Program-made: the position numbers and the translations under genes
Notes under the pieces: model-generated
What the model saw: only the letters and a program-made list of their open reading frames with translations
The model's database searches: none
Told to the model about the DNA's origin: nothing
Shown here: in pieces, positions 15,961 to 25,309 of the stretch
Layout: the number at the start of each line of letters is the position of its first letter
Numbering within the stretch: the first letter of the stretch is position 1
NCBI RefSeq assembly: GCF_001039005.1
Contig: NZ_LDWR01000015.1
Coordinates: forward strand, 1 to 64,000
Direction: 5' to 3'
Source of the DNA: Burkholderia cepacia
GTDB taxonomy: Bacteria > Pseudomonadota > Gammaproteobacteria > Burkholderiales > Burkholderiaceae
Length of the DNA: 64,000 nucleotides

Positions 15961-16410
15961 GGGCGGTCGGATGAATGCTGGCGGCGACACGATAGTCCGA
16001 CACGCGCGCGACGTCCAGCGCCGACCGCATTCGCCGCGACGCGCGGAAGGTGTCCACATTCTGGCAATGATCCGGCTAAAACGCTTTGAAACCGCCTAAA
16101 AAACCAGACAATTCGTCATAACACATTGATTTTTATAGATTTTTAAACCTTTCGAAATCATTCGCATCCGATTCGATGCCCGCCCGACGGGCGTTTGAGG
16201 CGATCGAACAGGGAGTTTTTCACAGAGTTATCCACAAGCCGCCGCGATCCGGCCCCGCGGGCTGCGTCGGCCGGTCGCGCTTGCCGCGCCCGCCTGCGGC
16301 GCGCTAGAGTGCCGCCTTCCGCAGACCCCGCGGCATGCGCCGCCCAACGGAGAATCCGCCTTGACGAATCCGTCCCACGCCGCGGCGCACGACGCGCCGC
16401 GCCCGGCCCG
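15961..16410. other. 450-bp intergenic region between xseA and lpxK
   Basis: No convincing gene. A strikingly AT-rich stretch at 16078-16165 (A and T runs around ATTTTTATAGATTTTT) contrasts with the GC-rich surroundings and probably holds the xseA promoter and a promoter for lpxK. It also contains an exact DnaA box at 16228-16236. The remainder is GC-rich sequence before the lpxK start. Confidence 0.6.
16228..16236 (+). promoter_or_regulatory. DnaA-box sequence TTATCCACA
   Basis: An exact match to the consensus 9-mer bound by DnaA, upstream of lpxK and next to an AT-rich stretch. A single box is more in line with transcription control or chance than with an origin. Confidence 0.4.
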
Positions 16411-17439
16411 ATGAGCGCGCCCGGCGGCCCGCTCGCCCGGCTCGAAGCGCGCCTGACACGCGAATGGCAGCGGCGCGGCGCGCTCGCGTGGGCGCTCACG
16501 CCGTTCGCATGCGTGTTCGGCCTGTGCGCGGCGCTGCGGCGCACCGCGTATGCGCGGGGCTGGAAAGAGCCGGTCGACGTCGGCGTGCCCGTCGTCGTGG
16601 TCGGCAACGTGACCGTCGGCGGCACCGGCAAGACGCCGACCGTGATCGCGCTCGTCGACGCGTTGCGGGCGGCCGGCTTCACGCCGGGCGTCGTGTCGCG
16701 CGGCTACGGCGCGAACGTGACGGCGCCGACCGCCGTCACACCCGCGTCGCACGCAAGCGCGGCCGGGGACGAACCGCTGCTGATCGCGCGCCGCACCGGC
16801 GCGCCCGTCTGGGTGTGCCCCGACCGCGTCGCGGCCGCGCAGGCGCTGCGCGCCGCGCATCCGGACGTCGACGTGATCGTCAGCGACGACGGCCTCCAGC
16901 ACTACCGCCTCGCGCGCACGGTCGAGCTCGTCGTGTTCGACCACCGGCTCGGCGGCAACGGCTTCCTGCTGCCGGCCGGGCCGCTGCGCGAGCCGCTGTC
17001 GCGGCACCGCGACGCGACGCTCGTCAACGATCCGTACAGCGGCGCGCTGCCGCCGTGGCCCGACACCTACTCGCTCGCGCTCACGCCGGGCGCCGCGTGG
17101 CACCTCGACCAGCCCGCGCTGCGCCGCCCGCTGTCGCAGTTCGCGCACGAACGCGTGCTCGCGGCGGCCGGCATCGGCGCGCCGGAACGCTTCTTCGCGA
17201 CGCTGCGCGCGGCCGGTCTCGCGCCGGCAACCCGTGCGCTGCCCGACCACTACGCGTTCGCCGACAATCCGTTCGTCGACGACGCCGTCGACGCGATCCT
17301 GATCACCGAGAAGGATGCAGTAAAATTGGGGGCTTCCTGGCGCGACGCTCGACTGTGGGTCGTCCCCGTCGAAGCCGCGCTCGACCCTCGCCTCATTGCC
17401 CTCGTTGTGGAGAAACTCCGTGGACGCTCGCCTGCTTGA
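16411..17439 (+). CDS. lpxK: Tetraacyldisaccharide 4'-kinase
   Basis: A 342-residue inner-membrane-associated kinase that phosphorylates the 4' position of the lipid A disaccharide. The Walker A motif [13 protein letters not shown] is at residues 65-77, after a hydrophobic N-terminal segment ([16 protein letters not shown]). [22 protein letters not shown] and [10 protein letters not shown] are family signatures. The ATG at 16411 gives a length near the E. coli enzyme (328). It overlaps the trm112 gene by 20 bp and leads a lipopolysaccharide unit with kdsB. Confidence 0.95.
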   Translation: MSAPGGPLARLEARLTREWQRRGALAWALTPFACVFGLCAALRRTAYARGWKEPVDVGVPVVVVGNVTVGGTGKTPTVIALVDALRAAGFTPGVVSRGYGANVTAPTAVTPASHASAAGDEPLLIARRTGAPVWVCPDRVAAAQALRAAHPDVDVIVSDDGLQHYRLARTVELVVFDHRLGGNGFLLPAGPLREPLSRHRDATLVNDPYSGALPPWPDTYSLALTPGAAWHLDQPALRRPLSQFAHERVLAAAGIGAPERFFATLRAAGLAPATRALPDHYAFADNPFVDDAVDAILITEKDAVKLGASWRDARLWVVPVEAALDPRLIALVVEKLRGRSPA

Positions 17440-17614
17440 AATCCTTGTGTGCCCTATCTGCAAAGGCCCGCTCCACTATGACCGTGCCGCGCAGGAGCTG
17501 ATCTGCAACGCGGACAAGCTCGCGTACCCGATCCGCGACGGCATCCCCGTGATGCTCGTCGACGAAGCGCGCCAGACCGTCGAAGGCACGCCGGTCGACC
17601 CGGCCGGCCGCTAA
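17420..17614 (+). CDS. Trm112 family small zinc-ribbon protein
   Basis: A 64-residue protein with start GTG at 17420 ([18 protein letters not shown]), placed after GGAGAAACTCC and inside the end of lpxK. CPIC and a later Cys in ELICN resemble a reduced zinc ribbon, and [16 protein letters not shown] is the family signature. Bacterial Trm112-like proteins (YcaR) are commonly found between lpxK and kdsB. Related archaeal and eukaryotic proteins activate methyltransferases; the bacterial role is unclear. Confidence 0.9.
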   Translation: MDARLLEILVCPICKGPLHYDRAAQELICNADKLAYPIRDGIPVMLVDEARQTVEGTPVDPAGR

Positions 17615-17723
17615 GCCGCCCGACGACGCCCCGGCCGCGGCCCATCCGCGGCCGGCTCGCCGAACCCGCCGGGCGACCGGCTCCCGACGCGCCGCCCGCC
17701 CCGACCTTCTCACCGCTCCCCCG

Positions 17724-18515
17724 ATGACTCACCCACAACCCTTCATCGCCGTCATTCCCGCCCGGCTCGCCTCGACGCGGCTCCCGAACAAGCCGCTCGC
17801 CGATCTCGGCGGCAAGCCGATGGTCGTGCGCGTCGCCGAGCGCGCGCGCGAAGCGGGCGCGCAGCAGGTGCTGGTCGCGTCCGACGCGCAGAGCGTGCTC
17901 GACGCGGCGCGCGATCACGGCTTCGAAGCGGTGCTGACGCGCGCCGACCATCCGTCCGGCACCGACCGGCTCGCGGAAGTCGCGGCGACGTTCGGGTGGA
18001 GCGACGACACCGTCGTCGTCAACGTGCAGGGCGACGAGCCGCTGATCGACCCCGTGCTGGTGCGCGACGTAGCGTCGCACCTGGCCGCGCACCCGGCGTG
18101 CGCGATCGCGACCGCCGCACACCCGATTCACGCCGCGGCCGACGTGTTCAACCCGAACGTCGTGAAGGTCGCGCTCGACGCGCAGAGCGTCGCGCTGTAC
18201 TTCTCGCGCGCGCCGATTCCGTGGAGCCGCGACGCGTACCAGCCGCACTGGCCCGACGTCGCGGCCATGCCGGCCCCCGCCTTTCCGGTCTACCGGCACA
18301 TCGGCCTCTATGCGTATCGCGCGCGTTTCCTGCGCACGTATCCGACGCTCGCGCAGGCGCCGATCGAGCAGGCCGAGCAGCTCGAGCAACTGCGCGCGAT
18401 CTGGCATGGCGAGCGCATCGCAGTGCTGATCACCGAGCAAGCGCCCGAAGCCGGAATCGACACGCCGGCCGATCTCGCGCGCGTGCAGGCCCTTTTTCAG
18501 CCGGGTTCAAAATAA
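17724..18515 (+). CDS. kdsB: 3-deoxy-manno-octulosonate cytidylyltransferase (CMP-KDO synthetase)
   Basis: A 263-residue enzyme that activates KDO with CTP for transfer to lipid [21 protein letters not shown] (residues 11-30) is the nucleotide-binding motif, and [24 protein letters not shown] and [12 protein letters not shown] are conserved in the family. It follows lpxK and trm112 on the same strand with 109 bp between, probably one operon serving lipopolysaccharide core-lipid A assembly. Confidence 0.97.
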   Translation: MTHPQPFIAVIPARLASTRLPNKPLADLGGKPMVVRVAERAREAGAQQVLVASDAQSVLDAARDHGFEAVLTRADHPSGTDRLAEVAATFGWSDDTVVVNVQGDEPLIDPVLVRDVASHLAAHPACAIATAAHPIHAAADVFNPNVVKVALDAQSVALYFSRAPIPWSRDAYQPHWPDVAAMPAPAFPVYRHIGLYAYRARFLRTYPTLAQAPIEQAEQLEQLRAIWHGERIAVLITEQAPEAGIDTPADLARVQALFQPGSK

Positions 18516-18573
18516 CCCGTGGCATAATCAGGCGATTGTGCGAGCCGTCCGTGACCAGCGCGTTCTCGCTTGA

Positions 18574-19386
<813 letters not shown>

Positions 19387-19406
19387 GCAGCGCATCGCGC
19401 ATCCGC

Positions 19407-19434
19407 AAGCCGCCCTTTCCGGGCGGCTTTTTTT
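19407..19434 (+). terminator. Rho-independent terminator of adk
   Basis: GCCGCCC (19409-19415) pairs with GGGCGGC (19421-19427) around TTTCC, followed by seven T. Confidence 0.92.
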
Positions 19435-19551
19435 CGGCCGCGCGACGACGCCCCGTACAATCGGTCGAACGGGTACGCCCGGCCAACCGGCGTGCCGGCA
19501 TTTCCGGCGATCGCCCGGCATCGGACGGAGCTACCGCTTTGCATGGGACCT

Positions 19552-19575
19552 CCCTAAGCGCTAAAGCGCTAAGGG
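19552..19575. promoter_or_regulatory. 24-bp near-palindrome upstream of 3-hydroxyacyl-CoA dehydrogenase gene
   Basis: CCCTAAGCGCTA followed by AAGCGCTAAGGG: the arms match at 10 of 12 positions, and AGCGCT occurs twice. It ends about 9 nt before the ribosome binding site (AAAGGAGA). It fits an operator for a dimeric repressor or a leader hairpin covering the ribosome binding site. Confidence 0.5.
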
Positions 19576-19596
19576 CGGTCGACAAAGGAGACAGTC

Positions 19597-20355
19597 ATGG
19601 AGATTCGCGGCAACGTCTTTCTGATCACGGGTGGTGCATCGGGCCTCGGCGCCGGAACGGCCCGGATGCTCGCGCAGGCAGGCGGCAAGGTCGTGCTCGC
19701 CGACCTGAACGAGGCGGCGGGCGTCGCGCTCGCGACCGAGCTGGGCGGTGAGTTCGTGCGCTGCGACGTCTCGAGCGAGGCCGACGCTCAGGCAGCCGTC
19801 GACGCGGCGACGCGTGCGGGCACGCTGCGCGGCCTCGTGAACTGCGCGGGCATCGCGCCGGCCGCGAAAACGGTCGGCAAGGACGGCGCGCATCCGCTCG
19901 ACGTGTTCGCGAAAACGATCAACGTGAATCTCGTCGGCACCTTCAACATGATCCGGCTTGCGGCCGCCGCGATGGCGGCAACCGCGCCGACGGCGGAAGG
20001 CGAGCGCGGCGTGATCGTCAGCACCGCGTCGGTCGCCGCCTTCGACGGGCAGATCGGCCAGGCCGCGTACGCGGCATCGAAGGCCGGCGTCGCGGGCATG
20101 ACGCTGCCGATCGCGCGCGACCTGTCGCGCAGCGGCATCCGCGTGATGACGATCGCGCCCGGCCTGTTCGAGACGCCGATGCTGCTCGGCATGCCGAAGG
20201 ACGTGCAGGACGCACTCGGCGCGATGGTGCCATTCCCGCCGCGGCTCGGCAAACCGGCCGAATACGCGATGCTGGTGCGCCAGATCGTCGAGAATCCGAT
20301 GCTCAACGGCGAGGTGATCCGCCTCGACGGCGCGATCCGGATGCAGCCGAAGTAA
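19597..20355 (+). CDS. 3-hydroxyacyl-CoA dehydrogenase, SDR type (HSD17B10-like)
   Basis: A 252-residue SDR with the cofactor motif [20 protein letters not shown] (residues 9-28), NCAG, the catalytic Ser in [14 protein letters not shown] and an intact YAASK. The insert after [20 protein letters not shown] and the ending [20 protein letters not shown] are typical of type II 3-hydroxyacyl-CoA dehydrogenases, which act in beta-oxidation and in branched-chain or steroid degradation. AAAGGAGACAGTC precedes the ATG. It is monocistronic, bracketed by terminators. Confidence 0.88.
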   Translation: MEIRGNVFLITGGASGLGAGTARMLAQAGGKVVLADLNEAAGVALATELGGEFVRCDVSSEADAQAAVDAATRAGTLRGLVNCAGIAPAAKTVGKDGAHPLDVFAKTINVNLVGTFNMIRLAAAAMAATAPTAEGERGVIVSTASVAAFDGQIGQAAYAASKAGVAGMTLPIARDLSRSGIRVMTIAPGLFETPMLLGMPKDVQDALGAMVPFPPRLGKPAEYAMLVRQIVENPMLNGEVIRLDGAIRMQPK

Positions 20356-20364
20356 GCGCCCATG

Positions 20365-20394
20365 AAAAAACGCCCGCGATGCGGGCGTTTTTTT
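20365..20394. terminator. Bidirectional rho-independent terminator
   Basis: AAAAAA, stem CGCCCGC (20371-20377), loop GAT, stem GCGGGCG (20381-20387), then TTTTTTT. It serves the SDR gene on the plus strand and sirB1 on the minus strand. Confidence 0.92.
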
Positions 20395-20420
20395 CGAGGC
20401 GCCGGCAGTCGCGCGCCGGC

Positions 20421-21263
20421 TCAATCCTCGCCGTCGCGCTGCATCCGCTGCCGCAGTTCGGTGACCTGCGACTCGACGACGGTCGCGTCGTCCGCATCCG
20501 GCCGCTCGCCGAGATACAACTCGAGATCCTCGAGCGCGGGGCGCAGGTAGTCGAGCCGCGCATACGCGAAACCGCGATCGCGCACCTCGTCGAGCTGCTC
20601 GGGCAACAGGATCACGAGGCGCTGCTGCACCGCGAGCAGCCGCTGCCAGCGTTCCGTCTGCAGATAGATCGTCTTCAGGTTGCGCAGCATCCGCGCAATG
20701 ATCTCGCGGCTCGTCGCGGGCTGCAGCAGCGCACGCAACGCGCTGTCGACCGCACCGGCCGCGCGCGCGACGTACGGCTCGAGCATCTCGACCATCTCGG
20801 CTTCGGACAGCGAATGGCCATTGGTCGGATCAATGATCAGGTCGCCGTCCGGCAGCGTGACGCGCAGCAGGAAGTGACCGGGGAACGACACGCCGCGCGC
20901 CGGTACGCCGATCTGCTCGGCGAGCTCCAGATACAGCACCGACAACGAGATCGGAATCCCGCGCCGCCGCTTCAGCACCGCGTTCAGGTGGCTGTTATCG
21001 GGGTCGTAGTAGTCGTTGTGATTGCACGCGAAGCCCAGTTCGCGGAAGAAGAAGTCGTTCAGCGCGGCGACACGGCCCTTCAGGTCCGCATCGTCGGCGA
21101 GCCGCCGGCTCAGCCGCGCTGCCAGCATGTCGAGTTCGGCCAGCGTGCCCTGCAGGTCGAGGTCGGGATACGCGTCCTGCGCCAGCGACAGCGCGGTTTC
21201 CGTGACGGGCAGGCTGTCGTCGTCCGCCACGAGCGTGCTGAAGTAGTCGAGGACGCGGGTCAT
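20421..21263 (-). CDS. SirB1/transglutaminase-like protein with TPR-like tail
   Basis: A 280-residue cytoplasmic protein of the SirB1 family. Residues 1-75 are an N-terminal helical part, the transglutaminase-like core spans about 80-190 (LNDFFFRELGFACNHNDYYD, RRRGIPISLSVLYLELAEQI, GVSFPGHFLLRV), and the C-terminal helices (RNLKTIYLQTERWQRLLAVQ, then LDYLRPALEDLELYL) resemble tetratricopeptide repeats. The role is not established; the family is widespread and often near kdsA or murJ. It lies 8 bp downstream of murJ, so the two are probably one transcription unit. Confidence 0.85.
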   Translation of the reverse strand: MTRVLDYFSTLVADDDSLPVTETALSLAQDAYPDLDLQGTLAELDMLAARLSRRLADDADLKGRVAALNDFFFRELGFACNHNDYYDPDNSHLNAVLKRRRGIPISLSVLYLELAEQIGVPARGVSFPGHFLLRVTLPDGDLIIDPTNGHSLSEAEMVEMLEPYVARAAGAVDSALRALLQPATSREIIARMLRNLKTIYLQTERWQRLLAVQQRLVILLPEQLDEVRDRGFAYARLDYLRPALEDLELYLGERPDADDATVVESQVTELRQRMQRDGED

Positions 21264-21271
21264 AGCGGTCG

Positions 21272-22822
21272 TCACTTGGCGCGCCTTCTGAAGTAAGCGT
21301 ATTTGAAGCCCATCACCCACAACATACCGAAATATAGTGCAGCGAACAGCACGAGGCACGCGGCCATCAGCGCGATGCGATCGAGCGGCTGCGCGCGCAT
21401 CCCGGTCCAGTCGAAGCTGATCGAGAGCCAGTGCATCACGCCCGCGAGCACCAGCGTCGCGCCGATCAGCTGCATGAAGAAGCGCAGCCAGCCCGGCGAC
21501 GGCTGGTAGATGCCGCGCTTGCGCAGCCCGATGAACAGCAGCAGCGAGTTCAGGCACGCGCCGACGCCGATGCTCAGCGTGAGGCCCGCGTGACCGATCA
21601 GCGGCACGAACACGTAGTTCGAGATCTGCGTGACGATCAGCACGCCGATCGCGATCTTCACGGGCGTCTTGATGTCCTGCTTCGCATAGAAGCCCGGCGC
21701 GAGGATCTTGATCAGGATGATGCCGACGAGGCCGATCCCGTAGGTCGCGAGCGCGCGTGCGACCATCGTGACGGTATGCGCGTCGAACTTGCCGTAGTTG
21801 AACAGGGTCGCGGTGAGCGGCGTCGCGAAGAAGAACAGCGCGAGCGCGCTCGGCGCCGCGAGCAGGAACGTGACGCGCAGCCCCCAGTCGAGCAGCGCCG
21901 AATATTCGTGCGAATCGGCGTCGACGTGCGCCTTCGACAGGCTCGGCAGCAGGATCGTGCCAAGCGCGACGCCGAGCAGCGCCGTCGGAAATTCCATCAG
22001 GCGGTCGGCGTAGTTGATCCACGACACGGCGCCCTGCCCGAGCCGCGACGCGATGTTGGTGTTGATGATCAGCGACAGCTGCGCGACCGACACCGCGAAC
22101 GTCGCGGGCACCATCTTCGCGAGCACGCGCTTCACGCCGGGGTGACGCAGCGCGCGCAGCGGGTTCAGGCCGATCAGCGGCACCATGTCGATCTTCTTCA
22201 GGCCCGGCAGCTGCACGAGGAACTGCAGCACGCCGCCGACGATGACGGCCCACGCGAGCGCGTATACCGGCACCTTCAGGTGCGGCGCAACGAACACGGC
22301 GGCGCCAATGAACGCGACGTTGAGCAGCACCGGCGCGAACGCGGGCAACGAGAAGCTCTTGTACGTGTTCAGCACGCCGGACGCGAGCGTCGTCAGCGAA
22401 ATGAACACGATGTACGGGAACATGATCCGCGTCATCGTGACCGCGAGCGGGAACGCCTGCCCGTCGGTGTGCAGGCCGGACGCGACCGCGAACACGACCC
22501 ACGACGCGCCGAAGATCCCGAGGACCGACAGCACGGCAAGCGCCCACGCAAGCACGGTCGACATCGCGTCGACGAGCGCCTTCGTGGCATCGTGCCCCTG
22601 CTGGTTCTTGAACTCGGCGAGGATCGGCACGAACGCCTGCGAGAACGCGCCCTCGGCGGACAGGCGGCGCAGCAGGTTCGGGATACGGAAGGCGACGTAG
22701 AACGCGTCGGTGTATTGACTGGCGCCGAACGCACGGGCGATCAGCGTCTCGCGGGCCAGTCCGGTCACGCGCGACAGCAGCGTGAAGCCGCTGACCGTCA
22801 GCAGGGCTCGGAATAGATTCAT
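21272..22822 (-). CDS. murJ: Lipid II flippase MurJ
   Basis: A 516-residue integral membrane protein with about 14 hydrophobic segments. MNLFRALLTVSGFTLLSRVT and GFARETLIARAFGAS-like start, RIPNLLRRLSAEGAFSQAFVP and NYADRLMEFPTALLGVALGT are hallmarks of MurJ/MviN, which moves lipid II across the inner membrane for peptidoglycan synthesis. The ATG at 22822 precedes the first helix; the longer reading is unlikely. It is divergent from rpsT, as in other beta-proteobacteria. Confidence 0.96.
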   Translation of the reverse strand: MNLFRALLTVSGFTLLSRVTGLARETLIARAFGASQYTDAFYVAFRIPNLLRRLSAEGAFSQAFVPILAEFKNQQGHDATKALVDAMSTVLAWALAVLSVLGIFGASWVVFAVASGLHTDGQAFPLAVTMTRIMFPYIVFISLTTLASGVLNTYKSFSLPAFAPVLLNVAFIGAAVFVAPHLKVPVYALAWAVIVGGVLQFLVQLPGLKKIDMVPLIGLNPLRALRHPGVKRVLAKMVPATFAVSVAQLSLIINTNIASRLGQGAVSWINYADRLMEFPTALLGVALGTILLPSLSKAHVDADSHEYSALLDWGLRVTFLLAAPSALALFFFATPLTATLFNYGKFDAHTVTMVARALATYGIGLVGIILIKILAPGFYAKQDIKTPVKIAIGVLIVTQISNYVFVPLIGHAGLTLSIGVGACLNSLLLFIGLRKRGIYQPSPGWLRFFMQLIGATLVLAGVMHWLSISFDWTGMRAQPLDRIALMAACLVLFAALYFGMLWVMGFKYAYFRRRAK

Positions 22823-22920
22823 GGGGCGCTTATTATACGGACGTTGCGTGGCCCAGCACGGACCGAAGCCGAAAAGCACGCACGCCACCGGCGTCCCTCC
22901 CGACGGGAATCACTTCAAGC

Positions 22921-22950
22921 TTGCCACTCGCTTGATTTTGTTGCTATAAT
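22921..22950 (+). promoter_or_regulatory. Sigma-70 type promoter of rpsT
   Basis: TTGCCA at 22921-22926 and a perfect TATAAT at 22945-22950, 18 bp apart, about 175 bp before the rpsT start. The 303-bp murJ-rpsT gap holds no other gene; the long leader would suit the known feedback control of S20 synthesis at the translational level. Confidence 0.65.
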
Positions 22951-23125
22951 CGCCGGTTTCTGGGCTCGTACATGCACGGCAACTGCCGTTTTCATGTCCC
23001 AGCCTCGGTTAAACTCACCGTTTTTTTATGCGCCCCTGGGCAATCGTTCTCAGGGGACGGATCGAAAAGCAGCGCTTGGCCGTCAGGCTCCAAGCTCTGG
23101 AAACAGGACAGGATAAGGAACCGTC

Positions 23126-23398
23126 ATGGCTAACTCCGCACAAGCACGCAAGCGCGCCCGCCAGGCCGCGAAGGCAAACTCGCACAACTCGGCGCTGCGC
23201 TCGAAATTCCGTACCGCGATCAAGTCGGTTCGCAAGGCTGTTGAAGCCGGCGACCACGCAAAGGCTGCCGATCTGTTCAAGGCTGCCGTGAAGACGATCG
23301 ACACGATCGCCGACAAGAAGATTGTTCACAAGAACAAGGCCGCTCGCAGCAAGAGCCGCCTGGCCGCAGCCGTCAAGGGCCTGCAGGCAGCAGCGTAA
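23126..23398 (+). CDS. rpsT: 30S ribosomal protein S20
   Basis: A 90-residue, Lys/Ala-rich ribosomal protein that binds 16S rRNA early in small-subunit assembly. The start [20 protein letters not shown] and the pattern [16 protein letters not shown] and [18 protein letters not shown] are diagnostic. AGGATAAGGAACC precedes the ATG. It is monocistronic, with a strong terminator about 45 bp later. Confidence 0.98.
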   Translation: MANSAQARKRARQAAKANSHNSALRSKFRTAIKSVRKAVEAGDHAKAADLFKAAVKTIDTIADKKIVHKNKAARSKSRLAAAVKGLQAAA

Positions 23399-23444
23399 AT
23401 CTGGTGCACCCGCTCACGCGGGCGCTCCTGTTTCCTGCGATCGC

Positions 23445-23472
23445 AAAAAAGCCCGCCTAGGCGGGCTTTTTT
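23445..23472. terminator. Rho-independent terminator of rpsT, bidirectional form
   Basis: AAAAAA, then GCCCGCC-TA-GGCGGGC (23451-23466), then TTTTTT. The symmetric A and T runs let it act for rpsT and for the convergent DUF3579 gene. Confidence 0.92.
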
Positions 23473-23547
23473 GTCGTCTGTCGTCCGGACATCACACCGG
23501 CCGACGACAGCCAGGGCGGGCGCAGCAGGCGCCCTCGCCCGTCGGCA

Positions 23548-23868
23548 TCATTTCTTCGCGCTGTAGTCCGGCAGTTCGCACGCCTCGGTGACGACGAGGT
23601 TGTTGTCCTTCGCGAAATTCAGCACGAAATCGAAAGCCATCGGCTCGATGTCGCGCAGCCGGGAATCGAGGATCACGCACTTCAGGTCGCCGAGCATCGT
23701 CGGGCGCACGTACAGCGAATACTTGAGACGCGCATTCGGCCCGCTCGCCCCCGGCCCGAAGCAGGCCATCACACCGGCCAGACGTTCCGACCAGTCGCTC
23801 GGGCGAAACTTTTTCCCGTCTTTCGTGATGCCCTGGATGAAAAATTCGGTCGGAGGGGTTTCAGCCAT
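23548..23868 (-). CDS. DUF3579 domain protein
   Basis: A 106-residue protein (MAETPPTEFFIQGITKDGKK) with the conserved FRPSDWSERLAGVMACFG and LGDLKCVILDSRLRDIEP stretches of DUF3579, a beta-proteobacterial family of unknown function that regularly sits between rpsT and argF. It has no signal peptide or membrane segment. The ATG at 23868 was chosen because conservation begins there; the longer open frame upstream looks non-coding. Confidence 0.85.
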   Translation of the reverse strand: MAETPPTEFFIQGITKDGKKFRPSDWSERLAGVMACFGPGASGPNARLKYSLYVRPTMLGDLKCVILDSRLRDIEPMAFDFVLNFAKDNNLVVTEACELPDYSAKK

Positions 23869-24281
23869 GTGGTTACCCAAGTGACGGCCCGGCGATGCCC
23901 AGGCGACGGCGCCTGGATACGCGAACACAAAGCTGGAATGAACGGCGGCACAAGCCATCCGATATCCCGAAAACGGGGCGTCGGAGCGCGCCGCCGGTGT
24001 ACTGCACCGGATTTGTGCAGCGCACGGCTTGTGTCCGGCAGAGCGCGATGAGGCTTGCCTGCCGGGCTGGAGAAAACTTTTGGATTATACCGCAGCGCGC
24101 CATCGCGCGTCGTTCCGAGGCCCCGCTTCGCGTGCCGCCGACGGCACGACGAGATCGCGCCCCGTTTCTCTCCGTGGCTCGTCAAAGCACAGAAAATCCT
24201 TTATGCTGCTTTGAGTTATCCACACCCGACGGTGGCGCCGTCCGGCCTCGCTGCCGGGTGAAACCCACCGTATCTCGCTTC
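23869..24281. other. 413-bp divergent intergenic region upstream of argF
   Basis: No supported gene. It must hold the promoters of the DUF3579 gene and argF. TTTGGATTATACC around 24078 and TTATGCT around 24201 are weak -10-like sequences, and an exact TTATCCACA lies at 24216-24224. I see no clear ArgR box. Confidence 0.45.
24216..24224 (+). promoter_or_regulatory. DnaA-box sequence TTATCCACA upstream of argF
   Basis: An exact consensus 9-mer, 57 bp before the argF start codon, the second such box in the window (see 16228). Confidence 0.35.
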
Positions 24282-25211
24282 ATGACCGCCAAAACCATTC
24301 GTCACTACCTGCAGTTCAAGGATTTCTCGCTGGAAGACTACGAGTACGTGCTCGAACGCACGGGTATCCTGAAGCGCAAGTTCAAGAACTACGAGACCTA
24401 TCACCCGCTGCACGACCGCACGCTCGCGATGATCTTCGAGAAGAACTCGACGCGCACGCGCCTGTCGTTCGAAGCCGGGATCTTCCAGCTCGGCGGCCAC
24501 GCCGTGTTCATGAGCACCCGCGACACGCAGCTCGGCCGCGGCGAGCCGGTCGAGGATTCCGCGCAGGTGATCTCGCGGATGGTCGACATCATCATGATCC
24601 GCACGTTCGAGCAGGAGATCATCCAGCGCTTCGCGGACAACTCCCGCGTGCCGGTGATCAACGGCCTGACGAACGAATACCACCCGTGCCAGGTGCTCGC
24701 CGACATCTTCACGTACTACGAGCACCGCGGCCCGATCGCCGGCAAGACCGTCGCGTGGGTCGGCGACGCGAACAACATGCTCTATACGTGGATCGAAGCC
24801 GCGCAGATCCTCGGCTTCAAGCTGCGCCTGTCGACGCCGCCCGGCTACGCGCTCGACATGAAGCTCGTGGCGCCCGACAGCGCGCCGTTCTACGAGGTAT
24901 GCGACGACCCGAACGAAGCGTGCAAGGGTGCCGATCTCGTGACGACCGACGTGTGGACGAGCATGGGCTTCGAGGCCGAGAACGAGGCACGCAAGCAGGC
25001 GTTCGCCGATTGGTGCGTCGATGAGGAAATGATGGGCCACGCGAACCCGGACGCGCTGTTCATGCACTGCCTGCCCGCGCACCGCGGCGAGGAAGTGACG
25101 GCCGGCGTGATCGACGGCCCGCAGAGCGTCGTGTGGGACGAGGCGGAAAACCGCCTGCACGTGCAGAAAGCGCTGATGGAGTTCCTGCTGCTCGGCCGGC
25201 TGAAGCACTGA
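24282..25211 (+). CDS. argF: Ornithine carbamoyltransferase
   Basis: A 309-residue enzyme of arginine synthesis that joins ornithine and carbamoyl phosphate to citrulline. The carbamoyl-phosphate loop EKNSTRTRLSFE (residues about 53-64), the ornithine-side motifs NGLTNEYHPCQVLADI and FMHCLPAHRGEEV with the active-site Cys, and DVWTSMGFE identify it. The ATG at 24282 gives the normal length. It is a single gene followed by a terminator. Confidence 0.97.
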   Translation: MTAKTIRHYLQFKDFSLEDYEYVLERTGILKRKFKNYETYHPLHDRTLAMIFEKNSTRTRLSFEAGIFQLGGHAVFMSTRDTQLGRGEPVEDSAQVISRMVDIIMIRTFEQEIIQRFADNSRVPVINGLTNEYHPCQVLADIFTYYEHRGPIAGKTVAWVGDANNMLYTWIEAAQILGFKLRLSTPPGYALDMKLVAPDSAPFYEVCDDPNEACKGADLVTTDVWTSMGFEAENEARKQAFADWCVDEEMMGHANPDALFMHCLPAHRGEEVTAGVIDGPQSVVWDEAENRLHVQKALMEFLLLGRLKH

Positions 25212-25236
25212 CACGCGCGGCCTCGCCGCAAGCGAC

Positions 25237-25267
25237 AAGCGCCGGCACAGCCGGCGCTTTCTATTTT
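25237..25267 (+). terminator. Rho-independent terminator of argF
   Basis: AAGCGCCGGC (25237-25246) pairs perfectly with GCCGGCGCTT (25250-25259) around ACA, followed by TCTATTTT. Confidence 0.88.
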
Positions 25268-25309
25268 CCCGCCACCCGCGCGGCAGGCGCGCTCATGCCG
25301 ATGCCCCCA

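Noticed and set aside
16228..16236. Possible replication origin
   Set aside because: There is only one DnaA box, with no dnaA, dnaN, parA or gyrB nearby.
20421..22547. A single 708-codon fusion of SirB1 with an upstream region
   Set aside because: The upstream part is an out-of-frame reading of murJ; the SirB1 protein begins at 21263.
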